Shown here in pieces: positions 15,361-23,647 of a stretch of DNA of 43,739 nt; position 1 is the first letter of the stretch, and each line of letters starts with the position of its first letter. Source of the DNA: an uncultured Fibrobacter sp. (GTDB taxonomy: Bacteria; Fibrobacterota; Fibrobacteria; Fibrobacterales; Fibrobacteraceae); the NCBI GenBank assembly GCA_946413655.1, contig CAMKLO010000023.1:1-43739 (forward strand), given 5' to 3'. Below the pieces are notes generated by a model. The model worked only from the letters and a program-made list of their open reading frames with translations, was not told the DNA's origin and did not search any database. The position numbers were made by a program, and so were the translations under genes.

Positions 15361-17343
15361 TTAACGAGCGACACGGACCGATTTCACAGCACCATTCCTC
15401 ACGGAGCGGAGCAGATAGATGCCCTGAACCTTGATTTCGCTTGTGTTCTTGAGCGTATTCACGGCTTCGTCCATGGTGTAGGCCATCATGCGGCCGAGAC
15501 GGACGCCATTCACGTCAAACACATCGTAAGCACTGAGGACAGGGGTTTCCATGTGAAGTTTCGTCTGGATTGCTTGCCCCGGATTGTCGCCACCTTGGCC
15601 TGGATTATCGCCACCCTGGCCCGGATTATCGCCACCCTGGCCCGGATTATCGCCGCCTTGGCCTGGATTGTCGCCGCCCTGGCCCGGATTATCGCCACCT
15701 TGGCCTGGATTATCGCCACCTTGGCCTGGATTGTCGCCGCCCTGGCCCGGATTATCGCCGCCTTGGCCCGGATTGTCGGCAACTTCGCCCTTTACAAAGT
15801 TGATGTAGTCGATGTCGAAGTATTCCTTCGTTACTTCCATGCGGAGAATGTGCTTACCAGCCGGGAGAGTCACCTTCTGCTTCACGTCGGCGAAGTCATC
15901 GAAGCTTTCGCCTGTAACCGAGAATTCGCCAACAGACTTGCCATCGATGGAGAGAGTGAATGTTCCCTCGCCTTTCGTAGCGGCAGAAGCAATAGCAGTG
16001 TAGTCACCGGCTTCAGCAATGTTGACCGTCCATTCAAGCCAGTCACCAGTATTGTTGTAGCCAGCGGCAACGCCAGTACCCTTAGCGTACAGGTCAACGC
16101 CGGTATCCTTGCGGTAATCGGAATCGCCCTGGTTCGTGGCATCGTCACCATAGGATTCATTGCTTGTTCCGTCGTCATTCTTGCCCTGGCCCGGCTTATC
16201 GAAATCTTCAACTTCGACCTTGCCCGGAATAGCAATCGGAGAGCCCTTGAACGGTTCCTGCGGAACAGGTTCCACCGGAGTGACAACGCCAGTGTTGAGG
16301 CCGGTCGTATTGACGCCCTTGTTCTTGGAGAGGTAATCCTTGAGCCAAGTCATTGCCGGGCGGTCATTGCCGTTCTTGATGATACCGGAGTTACCGTTGG
16401 TAACCCAGGTTGCGCCATAGACGTATCCCCAAAGGGTGATACCGGCAATGTGTTCATTTTCCATGAAGTAGGAAATCTGTTCCTGATAGCACTGTTTCTG
16501 GACGTTGTCGTTTTCAGTACCGATATCGTATTCAGAAATGAACATCGGAGTCTGGGTCTTGTTCCAAATTTCGCTAATGACACTCTTGAGAGTGTTGATG
16601 TTCAAGCAGCCGCCGCCGCCACCGGTACCACCAGCGCCACCGCCCTGAGTCATCATGTCATGAGCCTGCAAACCGTAAGCGTCAACCGGAGCACCATTTT
16701 TCTTGATGGTGTTGATAAGATCAATACCTTCGTTCTTTTGCCACTGAACGGTATTGTAGTCGTTATAAATCAAGATTGCCTTCGGCCAGCGTTCACGAGC
16801 CATCTTGAAAGCGGTCGTCACGAACTGGTAGTTACCGCCGTTATCGCCACCGAGAGCGCCAATAATATTGTTGCCTTTACCATATCCAGAGTGGTAGTTG
16901 TTGTTACCCGTACGGATAGCTTCGTTCACCACGTCAATCATTTCGATTTCGGGATAATGATCCTTGACGGCATCGAACCAAGCAGTAATAGCCTTCTTGG
17001 TTTCGTCAACGCTAAGGCCATTCAACCAGTTCGGATACTGGGAGCCCCACACCAATGCGTGGAACTTGAAGTGACCGCCATTGTTCTTAGCCCAGTTATA
17101 GCAGGCATCGCACCCCGACCAGTTATAACGACCGCGGGAGCCTTCGATAGAAGCCCACTTACATTCGTTTTCTGCGGTAATCTGGTTCCAGTACTTGCCG
17201 AAGTCGCTCTGGACCTGACCGCGAGTTGTAATGTTACCGACAAACTTAGCTGCACCATCAGCCAAGCCCGGACCGGCAACAGCACTAACTGCACCGCCCA
17301 AAAGCGCTGCAGATACAATACCTTTTATGAAATTTGATTTCAT
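15361..17343 (-). CDS. Secreted GH10 xylanase with CBM6 and long NPGQGGD linker (tandem copy 2)
   Basis: A 660-residue endo-xylanase, closely related to copy 1. A signal peptide ends near residue 24 (SAVAGPG). The GH10 barrel has acid/base Glu141 (DVVNEAI) and nucleophile Glu271 (FISEYDI), and again the Gly-rich loop after LQAHDMM (TQGGGAGGTGGGGGC). CBM6 spans about 375-518. The linker (about 520-590) is ten near-perfect copies of a seven-residue unit DNPGQGG, against three in copy 1 and none in copies 3 and 4, so it has expanded by repeat slippage. The 70-residue basic C-terminal tail closes the protein. The start at 17343 follows GAGGA and matches the MKS-type signal peptide; upstream in-frame codons belong to the leader. 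Confidence 0.95.
   Translation of the reverse strand: MKSNFIKGIVSAALLGGAVSAVAGPGLADGAAKFVGNITTRGQVQSDFGKYWNQITAENECKWASIEGSRGRYNWSGCDACYNWAKNNGGHFKFHALVWGSQYPNWLNGLSVDETKKAITAWFDAVKDHYPEIEMIDVVNEAIRTGNNNYHSGYGKGNNIIGALGGDNGGNYQFVTTAFKMARERWPKAILIYNDYNTVQWQKNEGIDLINTIKKNGAPVDAYGLQAHDMMTQGGGAGGTGGGGGCLNINTLKSVISEIWNKTQTPMFISEYDIGTENDNVQKQCYQEQISYFMENEHIAGITLWGYVYGATWVTNGNSGIIKNGNDRPAMTWLKDYLSKNKGVNTTGLNTGVVTPVEPVPQEPFKGSPIAIPGKVEVEDFDKPGQGKNDDGTSNESYGDDATNQGDSDYRKDTGVDLYAKGTGVAAGYNNTGDWLEWTVNIAEAGDYTAIASAATKGEGTFTLSIDGKSVGEFSVTGESFDDFADVKQKVTLPAGKHILRMEVTKEYFDIDYINFVKGEVADNPGQGGDNPGQGGDNPGQGGDNPGQGGDNPGQGGDNPGQGGDNPGQGGDNPGQGGDNPGQGGDNPGQAIQTKLHMETPVLSAYDVFDVNGVRLGRMMAYTMDEAVNTLKNTSEIKVQGIYLLRSVRNGAVKSVRVAR
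15577..15778 (-). repeat. 21-bp coding tandem repeat (linker of GH10 copy 2)
   Basis: Ten copies of a 21-bp unit whose + strand core is CCYGGATTRTCGCCRCCYTGG encode the DNPGQGG linker. Differences between units are nearly all synonymous, so the peptide is conserved while the DNA drifts. Confidence 0.95.
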
Positions 17344-17380
17344 AGTCCACATCCTCATAGGTTTAAAAATCCCATACAAC

Positions 17381-17451
17381 CATTTTAAACATATTTCCGT
17401 TTTTTTTTATTAGCTTTTGAACGAAACCAAGTATCGTGGATAAAATGTCCA
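17381..17451 (-). promoter_or_regulatory. GH10 copy 2 promoter: 15-bp palindrome plus AT box
   Basis: TGGATAAAATGTCCA (17437-17451), an inverted TGGA-N7-TCCA, lies 94 bp before the start. The AT box AAATATGTTTAAAATGG is at 17381-17397. Confidence 0.65.
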
Positions 17452-17504
17452 TAACGGATTGTTTATAAAGCCGACTCCGAAAAAACATTAAGGCGGACAT
17501 AGCG

Positions 17505-17537
17505 TCAAAAAAGAACCTTCGAGTGTTACCTCGAAGG
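17505..17537 (-). terminator. Terminator for GH10 copy 3
   Basis: CCTTCGAG/CTCGAAGG stem (17516-17537). The - strand tail is TTCTTTTTTG. Confidence 0.85.
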
Positions 17538-17590
17538 CCTTTGGGTATTTAAGGCTCCCTTTTGAGGAGTTATGGATTAGGAAAAATCTA

Positions 17591-19402
17591 TTAGCGGGCG
17601 ACGCGGACGGACTTCACAGCACCATTCTTCACAGAGCGGAGCAGGTAAATACCCTGGACCTTGATTGCGCTGGAATTCCTGAGCGTCATCGAGGCTTCTT
17701 CCATGGAGTAAGCGCTCAAGCGGCCGATGCGGACACCGTTCACGTCAAAGACGTAGTAGTCGCCCAATACCGGGGCTTCCATATGGATGCTCGTTTGGAT
17801 AGCATCTGAACCTGGGCCCGGCGGATTTTCATTTCCACTGCCACCCGGATTCGGCGCGTCCTTGCCGGCCACGAAGTTGAGGTAGTCTATATCGAAGAAC
17901 TGGGTCGTCACCGCCATGCGGAGGATATGCTTGCCAGCCGGGAGCGTCACGTTAGCCTTGACATCCTGGAAAGAGTCCCAGCCAGAGCCAGTCACAGCAA
18001 CCTCGCCCACGGACTTTCCATCGACAGAGAGGGTAAATGCGCCCGAGCCATCAGCGGCAACAGAAGCATACACAGTGTAGTCGCCGGCTTCCTTCACGTC
18101 AACAGAGTATTCGAACCAGTCGCCCGTATTGTTATAGCCCAAGATAACGCCGGTCGCCTTTTTGTAAAGGTCTGCATCCGGAGCATCCGCCTTGCGGTAA
18201 TCGGAATCACCGTGGTTTTCGCTATCGCCATCGCTATAAGAGACGTTGCTCACGCCATCAGTTTCACCGACGCCCGTAATATCAAAGTCTTCGACTTCAA
18301 TTTTGCCCGGGATTGGCAACGCTGAACCCTTGAACGGCTTGCGCGGTACAGGCTCAGGCGGAACATACGGAGCGAAAAGGCCTGTGTTGTCCTTACCATC
18401 CTTGAGGTGCTGCTTGAAGTAGTCCTTGAGCCATGTCATAGCAGGACGATCCTGATTGTTCTTGATGATACCGGAGTTTCCGTTCGTGGTCCAAGTGGCT
18501 CCATAGATGTAGCCCCAAAGTGTGATGCCTGCGACTTGCGGAGATTCCCAAAATACGGGAATTTGTTCAGAATAGCGTTGTTTCTGCTGGTTGTCGTTAT
18601 CCGTACCGATATCGTATTCGGTAATGAAAAGCGGCATCGGTTCGCCCTTGGCATTCTTGACGCTTGTCTGAATCTTGTTCAAGGCGCTCTTGAATTCGTT
18701 CGCGCTCATGTCGGTCAAGTCATGGGCTTGCTGACCATAAGCATCAACCGGAGCTCCGTCCTTGACAATTTGGTTCACCAGTTGGATACCTTCATTTATC
18801 TGCCACCTGAAAGTATTATAGTCATTGTAAATGAGGATAGCTTTCGGCCAACGTTCACGGGCCATTTTGAAAGCAGTAGTAACGAACGCGTAATTGCCGC
18901 CGTTATCGCCTCCGAGAGCCGGAATAATATTGTTGCCTTTTCCGTAGGGAGAATGATAGTTGTTGTTGCCGGTACGAATAGCTTCATTCACCACGTCAAT
19001 CATTTCGAGATCGGGGTAACGTTCGGCGACAGCATCGAACCATGCGGTAATAGCCTTCCTGGTTTCATCGGCGCTAAGTCCGTTCAGCCAATTCGGATAC
19101 TGGCCGCCCCACACGAGAGCGTGGAACTTGAACTTGCCTCCGTTCTTTTTCGCCCAGTTATAGCAAGCATCGCAACCGCTCCAGTTGAAACGACCGCGGG
19201 AACCTTCAATAGACCCCCACTTGCATTCGTTTTCAGCGGTAATCTGGTTCCAATAAGTGCCAAAGTCACTCCGAACCTGACCACGAGTCGTAATATTGCC
19301 GAGGAACTTGGCTCCACCATCGGCTAAGCCAGGCCCTGCAAAGGCATTTACTGCACCACCAAAAAGTGCAGCGGATACAAAACCCCTAATGATTTTTTTC
19401 AT
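17591..19402 (-). CDS. Secreted GH10 xylanase with CBM6 (tandem copy 3)
   Basis: A 603-residue endo-xylanase of the same family as its neighbours. A signal peptide ends near residue 23 (NAFAGPG). Acid/base is Glu140 (DVVNEAI); nucleophile is Glu262 (FITEYDI). The Gly-rich loop of copies 1 and 2 is absent: the chain goes from QQAHDLTDMSANEF straight to the next helix, which may change substrate binding near the active site. CBM6 follows (PIPGKIEVEDFD to FDIDYLNF), then a short Pro/Gly linker and the basic tail (YYVFDVNGVRIGRL ... GIYLLRSVKN ... VRVAR). Start choice is uncertain: in-frame ATGs lie at 19414, 19405 and 19402. I use 19402 by alignment with the paralogues, with GAGAA upstream. Confidence 0.93.
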   Translation of the reverse strand: MKKIIRGFVSAALFGGAVNAFAGPGLADGGAKFLGNITTRGQVRSDFGTYWNQITAENECKWGSIEGSRGRFNWSGCDACYNWAKKNGGKFKFHALVWGGQYPNWLNGLSADETRKAITAWFDAVAERYPDLEMIDVVNEAIRTGNNNYHSPYGKGNNIIPALGGDNGGNYAFVTTAFKMARERWPKAILIYNDYNTFRWQINEGIQLVNQIVKDGAPVDAYGQQAHDLTDMSANEFKSALNKIQTSVKNAKGEPMPLFITEYDIGTDNDNQQKQRYSEQIPVFWESPQVAGITLWGYIYGATWTTNGNSGIIKNNQDRPAMTWLKDYFKQHLKDGKDNTGLFAPYVPPEPVPRKPFKGSALPIPGKIEVEDFDITGVGETDGVSNVSYSDGDSENHGDSDYRKADAPDADLYKKATGVILGYNNTGDWFEYSVDVKEAGDYTVYASVAADGSGAFTLSVDGKSVGEVAVTGSGWDSFQDVKANVTLPAGKHILRMAVTTQFFDIDYLNFVAGKDAPNPGGSGNENPPGPGSDAIQTSIHMEAPVLGDYYVFDVNGVRIGRLSAYSMEEASMTLRNSSAIKVQGIYLLRSVKNGAVKSVRVAR

Positions 19403-19440
19403 CATTATTCTCATCCCAACAAGTTAAACGTCCCACACAC

Positions 19441-19511
19441 ATTTATGAACATATTCTCTTGATTTCAGAAAAAGCATTAGACAACTCTATCTTCTCTTGA
19501 TAAAAAATCCA
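19441..19511 (-). promoter_or_regulatory. GH10 copy 3 promoter: 15-bp palindrome plus AT box
   Basis: TTGATAAAAAATCCA (19497-19511) lies 95 bp before the chosen start. The AT box GAATATGTTCATAAATG is at 19441-19457. Confidence 0.65.
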
Positions 19512-19575
19512 TAAAGGAAAATTTACTTCCGAGCAATGCCAATACAATCTGCAGATCAAATAACAGAAAACTTCA

Positions 19576-19606
19576 AAAAAAGAACCTTCGAGCGTTACCT
19601 CGAAGG
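19576..19606 (-). terminator. Terminator for GH10 copy 4
   Basis: CCTTCGAG/CTCGAAGG stem (19585-19606). The - strand tail is TTCTTTTTTTG. Confidence 0.88.
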
Positions 19607-19656
19607 CCTTTGGGTATTTAAGGCTCCCTTTGGGGGAGTTATGGATTAGGATATTT

Positions 19657-21531
19657 TTAGCGGGCTATACGGACAGACTTCACGGTTCCTTTTCTCACGG
19701 AGCGCAGCAGATAAATGCCCTGGACCTTAATGGCGCTCGTATGCTTGAGCATGTTCACGGCCTCATCCACAGAGTAGGCGCTCATGCGACCGAGGCGAAC
19801 ACCGTTGATGTCAAAGACGTCATAATCTGCGAGTTCCGGAGTAGCCATGTGAATGTTCGAGCGGATTGCATCTGAGTCCTTACCTTTTTCAATCGGTTCG
19901 GGGTCCTTTGCGTCCTTGCCCTTGACGAATGTAAAGTAGTCTACGTCGAACCAGGCGCCAGTCACGTCCATGCGGAGGATGTGCTTACCCGCCGGGAGCG
20001 TCACGTTGGCCTTGACCTTGTTGTAGTCATCGTAATTTTCTTCGCCTTCCTTGGCGGCAGGAACCGCAACTACGTCGGTAAGAGCCTTGCCATCGAGAGA
20101 GAGCTGGAAACTGGAAGTGGAGCCTGCGGCAGCCACGGCGGCAAACATCGTGTAGTCGCCCGCTTCCTTCACGTTCACGGTCCATTCGAGCCAATCGCCT
20201 TCGCTGTTGTAGCCGACGATAATGCCGGAAGCCTTCTCGTAGAGGTCGACGCCAGTATCATTGCGGTAGTCGCTGTTGCCGTGGTTTTCGGAATCGTCGC
20301 CATAAGACTGGTTGCTCGTGCCGTCGTCGTTGACGCCCTTGCCTGGGATATCGAAATCTTCGGCTTCGACCTTGCCCGGAATATCAATCGGTTCGCCCTT
20401 GAACGGGAGCTGCGGTTCGGGTTCCACCGGCGTGAAGGTCACATCGTTTTTGCCCTTGTCGAGATTTTTAGCAAAGTAATCTTCGAGCCAAGTCATTGCG
20501 GCACGCTTTCTGCCGTCCTTTTCGATAATACCGGTATTGGCAGCCCAGGTGGAACCGTTGATGTAACCCCAGATGGTGATGCCCGCGACCCAGGGGGTTT
20601 CCCACATGAACGGAATCTGGTTTGCGTAATCATTCTTTTGTCTGTTGTCATCGGCTTCGCCGATATCGTATTCCGAAACCAGAAGCGGAAGGCCCGTTTC
20701 GTTGTGGATTCTAGTCATCTTGCTTTCGAAATCATTCTTGCTCATGCCCTTGCAATCGTGAGCCTGCTGACCGTAGGCATCCACCGGAGCACCATTCTTG
20801 ACGATGGTCTGCACAAGTTCAATACCTTCGTTCATCTGCCAGGAGAGCGTGTTGTAGTCGTTATAGATAAGCACAGCCTTCGGCCAGCGTTCGCGAGCCA
20901 TCTTGAAAGCAGTCGTGATAAAGTCGTACTGGTGCTTGCCATTGACAACACGGTCGCCACCGAGAGCTTCGATAATGTAGGAGCCACCGCATTCCGTATC
21001 GTCGGTACTGCGGCCTTCGGCACCGGCAGCGGGCTTGCCGTAACCGGAGTGGTAGTTGTCACCAGCCCAAATGGCTTCGTTCACCACGTCGATGTATTCG
21101 AGGTCCGGGAACTTAGCCGCAACGGCATCGAACCATTCGGTAATGTACTGCTTGGTGAGTTCCACGGTAATGCCCGGATTCTTCTTTTTGCAGAGGAAGT
21201 TCGGGTACTGCGAGCCCCAAACGAGAGCGTGGAACTTGAAGTGGCGTTCGCCCGGTTTTTCCTTGGCCCACTTGTAAGCGCCTTCGCACTTGTCGTAGTT
21301 GTCCCAGGCAAATTTGCTTGTACCGCTATTGCCGTTAGAAAGGGAATGGATGGAACCCCATTTACAACCGTTTTCGGGAGTAATCTGGTTCCAGTAAGTG
21401 CCCATATCGCTACGAATTTGGCCACCTGTAGTGATATTGCCCAAAAATTTTGCACCGCCATCAGCGAGGGCGGCGTTAGCTACAGAAACAAAACCAGCAA
21501 TCGCTACAATTGCTAAAGAGAGCTTTTTCAT
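19657..21531 (-). CDS. Secreted GH10 xylanase with CBM6 (tandem copy 4, most divergent)
   Basis: A 624-residue endo-xylanase, the most divergent of the four. A signal peptide ends near residue 21 (VANAALADG). Acid/base is Glu152 (DVVNEAI) and nucleophile Glu287 (VSEYDI). It carries its own insertions in the barrel, around residues 50-65 and in the segment GKPAAGAEGRSTDDTECG, and lacks the Gly-rich loop. CBM6 (IPGKVEAEDFD to FDVDYFTF) is joined by a short charged linker to the basic tail (YDVFDINGVRLGRM ... GIYLLRSVRKG ... VRIAR). GAGGA precedes the ATG at 21531. An earlier ATG at 21546 is in frame but too close to any ribosome site. Confidence 0.94.
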   Translation of the reverse strand: MKKLSLAIVAIAGFVSVANAALADGGAKFLGNITTGGQIRSDMGTYWNQITPENGCKWGSIHSLSNGNSGTSKFAWDNYDKCEGAYKWAKEKPGERHFKFHALVWGSQYPNFLCKKKNPGITVELTKQYITEWFDAVAAKFPDLEYIDVVNEAIWAGDNYHSGYGKPAAGAEGRSTDDTECGGSYIIEALGGDRVVNGKHQYDFITTAFKMARERWPKAVLIYNDYNTLSWQMNEGIELVQTIVKNGAPVDAYGQQAHDCKGMSKNDFESKMTRIHNETGLPLLVSEYDIGEADDNRQKNDYANQIPFMWETPWVAGITIWGYINGSTWAANTGIIEKDGRKRAAMTWLEDYFAKNLDKGKNDVTFTPVEPEPQLPFKGEPIDIPGKVEAEDFDIPGKGVNDDGTSNQSYGDDSENHGNSDYRNDTGVDLYEKASGIIVGYNSEGDWLEWTVNVKEAGDYTMFAAVAAAGSTSSFQLSLDGKALTDVVAVPAAKEGEENYDDYNKVKANVTLPAGKHILRMDVTGAWFDVDYFTFVKGKDAKDPEPIEKGKDSDAIRSNIHMATPELADYDVFDINGVRLGRMSAYSVDEAVNMLKHTSAIKVQGIYLLRSVRKGTVKSVRIAR

Positions 21532-21567
21532 AAACCTAATCCTCATACACGGTTAATACCCATAACC

Positions 21568-21637
21568 ATTTTAAACATATCCTCTTTTTGTGAATATGCT
21601 TAAAAGAAACAAATACATATTATTGATAAAAAGTCCA
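21568..21637 (-). promoter_or_regulatory. GH10 copy 4 promoter: 15-bp palindrome plus AT box
   Basis: TTGATAAAAAGTCCA (21623-21637) lies 92 bp before the start. The AT box GATATGTTTAAAATGG is at about 21568-21584. Confidence 0.65.
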
Positions 21638-21660
21638 TAATGGAATAGTCGCAAATGGAG

Positions 21661-21682
21661 ATGCCCGCTCGGCGGCGGGCAT
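21661..21682. repeat. ATGCC-type hairpin
   Basis: ATGCCCGC/GCGGGCAT arms of 8 bp with a 6-bp loop, followed by GACA, lie just after the GH5 gene. There is no T tract, so it is not a standard terminator. Related hairpins are at 26947, 27097 and 40571. Confidence 0.7.
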
Positions 21683-21690
21683 GACAACAC

Positions 21691-23346
21691 TTATTTAATG
21701 CGGTGACCAGTGAGGTCAAAACGGAGGCCGTTTTTCTCGACAAAGAGTTTGTTGCCTTTGACACGCAGGCGTGCCGCAGCGGGCGCCGTAGTGGGAAAAA
21801 CGCGAGTCGCATGGAGCCCAGTGGTCTGTTCGCACTTGTCGCCTTCGCAGAATTCGAGCCAGTCGATGTTCACGTAATTGCCGACAATGAGCATTTTAAG
21901 CACATGTTCGCCAGCGGAAAGCTCGCCCACCTTAGCCTGAACGGCACTGTAACTCGACCAGTCCTCGCCCTGTGTGGCGATAATGGTATCGGAAACAGCC
22001 TTGTCGTCAATGAATAACTGCACACCGGCATTTTCAGAGGCGGTCGCCATTTGCACCCCGACTGAATAGGTCGCAGCCTTTGCCACATTGACCGTGTATT
22101 CGAGCCATTCGCCAGCATTCGTGTGGCCAACAGCATGGCCCTTGGACGCATCGGCGGAATCGAGCACGACGATATCCACGGCATCCTTGCGGTAGAAGCC
22201 ACCTTCGTTATCGGAACTTTTGTCGTAGAACGAGACGCGGTTGCCTCCGATGTCATAATTTTCAGCTTCGATTTTTCCAGGGATGACCGCAGCCTTGCCA
22301 GCAATCGCTTTTCCATCCGCATCAAAGCCGCCAAATGGATCTTGTTTAGGAGGGTTCGTTTCGACCGTATCCGACCACGAAAGCTGCATGCGATCGACGC
22401 CAGACTGGTTCACGATTACGAGCTTGGTGTTTGTACCTTCGCCATCGCGCTTTGTCATGCTGTACCAGTCACCATCGCGCAGCCCCGGCCAATAGAAACT
22501 GCCCATCTGCCAATCACGCAATTGCTCCGACATGCCGCGAATATAAGCCGTGAAATAGTTGTTAGGCGGCTTATTGTAATCCATGTAGTCGTAATGCACG
22601 CCGTTCTTTTCGCCGGGACTCATGGCGCCGCCCCATTCCGTGCAAACCGTACGTTCGATATATTTGCCCACCTTGCCAGCGAAACTTCCCTTCCAGCCTT
22701 GTTCGGTAGTAATGCTCATGTTCCAGAACGTGTATTCGTGAACAGCAAAGAGGCAGCCCTCGAAACGCGAATCATCGGCAATGTCCGGAACGTTCCATGC
22801 AAGACCCGAACCATCAAGGAGAATATGGTCGCGTGGAACATCCGGGAATCTCTTGAGCCAATCTGCATATAGATTACGCAGTTCGGTCTTGTTGTACATA
22901 TGCGGTTCGTTGAAAATTTCGAAATAGGCGTTCGGGTGGTCGCTGTATTTCTTGACGAGCGTTTCCCACATTTTCCACCAGTCGTTCATGTTCTTAGGTC
23001 CCGAAGGCTGGGCAGGGCCCCAGTAGCACAGAACCACGCGACCGTGTTCGAGAGCCGCGTCAATAATGCCAGAATATGAATTCAAGAAAGTGAGAACGGT
23101 AGGTTCGTTTACAGGCAAACGAACGCTGTTTATGCCAAGTACTTCTTGGAATTGTGACATGATGCGGTCAGCAGTGGCATGCGCCGACTCGTAAGTGTCC
23201 GAAAGACTCATGCCCGAAAGCACAAGAACGCCCGAGACGAAGTTATCGCGCTTATCGGCCCAGTTTACGCCACGGAACTGGTTGGTGATTGCAAACAAGT
23301 TTGCAGAGAGAATGAAAACTAAAATGAGAACTCTAAAATTAATCAT
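21691..23346 (-). CDS. Secreted GH5 glycosidase with CBM6
   Basis: A 551-residue family 5 hydrolase. A signal peptide ends near residue 19 (NLFAITN). The barrel (about 22-325) starts with FRGVNWADKRDNF. Acid/base is Glu147 in FEIFNEPH; nucleophile is Glu237 in CTEWGG. GH5 covers endoglucanase, mannanase, xylanase and other activities, and I cannot assign a subfamily. CBM6 follows (about 350-500; IPGKIEAENYD to VNIDWLEF). The C-terminus is not the long basic tail of its neighbours but a short segment ending LFVEKNGLRFDLTGHRIK, another Fibrobacter-style ending. AAGGAG precedes the ATG. The neighbouring GH10 gene downstream has its own promoter. Confidence 0.9.
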   Translation of the reverse strand: MINFRVLILVFILSANLFAITNQFRGVNWADKRDNFVSGVLVLSGMSLSDTYESAHATADRIMSQFQEVLGINSVRLPVNEPTVLTFLNSYSGIIDAALEHGRVVLCYWGPAQPSGPKNMNDWWKMWETLVKKYSDHPNAYFEIFNEPHMYNKTELRNLYADWLKRFPDVPRDHILLDGSGLAWNVPDIADDSRFEGCLFAVHEYTFWNMSITTEQGWKGSFAGKVGKYIERTVCTEWGGAMSPGEKNGVHYDYMDYNKPPNNYFTAYIRGMSEQLRDWQMGSFYWPGLRDGDWYSMTKRDGEGTNTKLVIVNQSGVDRMQLSWSDTVETNPPKQDPFGGFDADGKAIAGKAAVIPGKIEAENYDIGGNRVSFYDKSSDNEGGFYRKDAVDIVVLDSADASKGHAVGHTNAGEWLEYTVNVAKAATYSVGVQMATASENAGVQLFIDDKAVSDTIIATQGEDWSSYSAVQAKVGELSAGEHVLKMLIVGNYVNIDWLEFCEGDKCEQTTGLHATRVFPTTAPAAARLRVKGNKLFVEKNGLRFDLTGHRIK

Positions 23347-23370
23347 AACCTCGCTCCTTTTTTTAGCCCT

Positions 23371-23441
23371 GATATAAAGATATTATCGAGTGACCCCAAA
23401 AAAGACATGCAATAATTAAAGTTGTTTTGTCAATTTATCAA
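23371..23441 (-). promoter_or_regulatory. GH5 promoter: 15-bp palindrome plus AT box
   Basis: TTGTCAATTTATCAA (23427-23441) lies 81 bp before the start. The AT box ATAATATCTTTATATC is at about 23371-23386. The GH95 terminator abuts it. Confidence 0.6.
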
Positions 23442-23445
23442 TGGG

Positions 23446-23478
23446 AAAAAAGCCCAGGGCAGCGAGAGCCTTGGGCTT
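23446..23478 (-). terminator. Terminator downstream of GH95
   Basis: AAGCCCAGGGC/GCCTTGGGCTT stem (23450-23478) followed on the - strand by TTTTTT. Confidence 0.85.
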
Positions 23479-23510
23479 AGAGTGAGAGGAGGAAAATGAG
23501 ATATCAAGAA

Positions 23511-23627
23511 TTCACTGGATGGGGCTAAAGCCCCAACTCTTTGGCTCGGTTATAAAAATGAGCAAGCTCATTTTTGCAACACTCGCCTTCTGAGTTGTCT
23601 CCGACTTCGCTGCGCTCAGGATGACGG
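23511..23627. repeat. Composite hairpin repeat, copy A (3' of GH95)
   Basis: About 117 bp: CTGGATGGGGC...GCCCC, TTGGCTCGGT, an ATGAGCAAGCTCAT hairpin, ACTCGCCTTCTGAGT and CTCAGGATGAC. It matches copy B (26689-26797) in the same orientation and copy C (40397-40507). Confidence 0.85.
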
Positions 23628-23647
23628 AATCGCCGTGCAAAAGGCAA

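Noticed and set aside
15577..15778. Tandem 21-bp repeats considered as a CRISPR or minisatellite array
   Set aside because: There are no unique spacers, the unit is a multiple of three, differences are mostly synonymous and the repeat lies inside a coding linker.
15334..17337. 667-codon + strand frame opposite GH10 copy 2, with a repetitive low-complexity stretch
   Set aside because: The repeat is the antisense reading of the NPGQGGD linker. The GH10 gene on the - strand has catalytic motifs, a signal peptide and a ribosome site.
21661..21682. Hairpin after GH5 considered as its terminator
   Set aside because: No T tract follows on either strand; it fits the ATGCC hairpin repeat family better.
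23511..23627. Composite repeat considered as an insertion sequence
   Set aside because: It is only about 115 bp, with no transposase and no clear terminal inverted repeats or target-site duplication.
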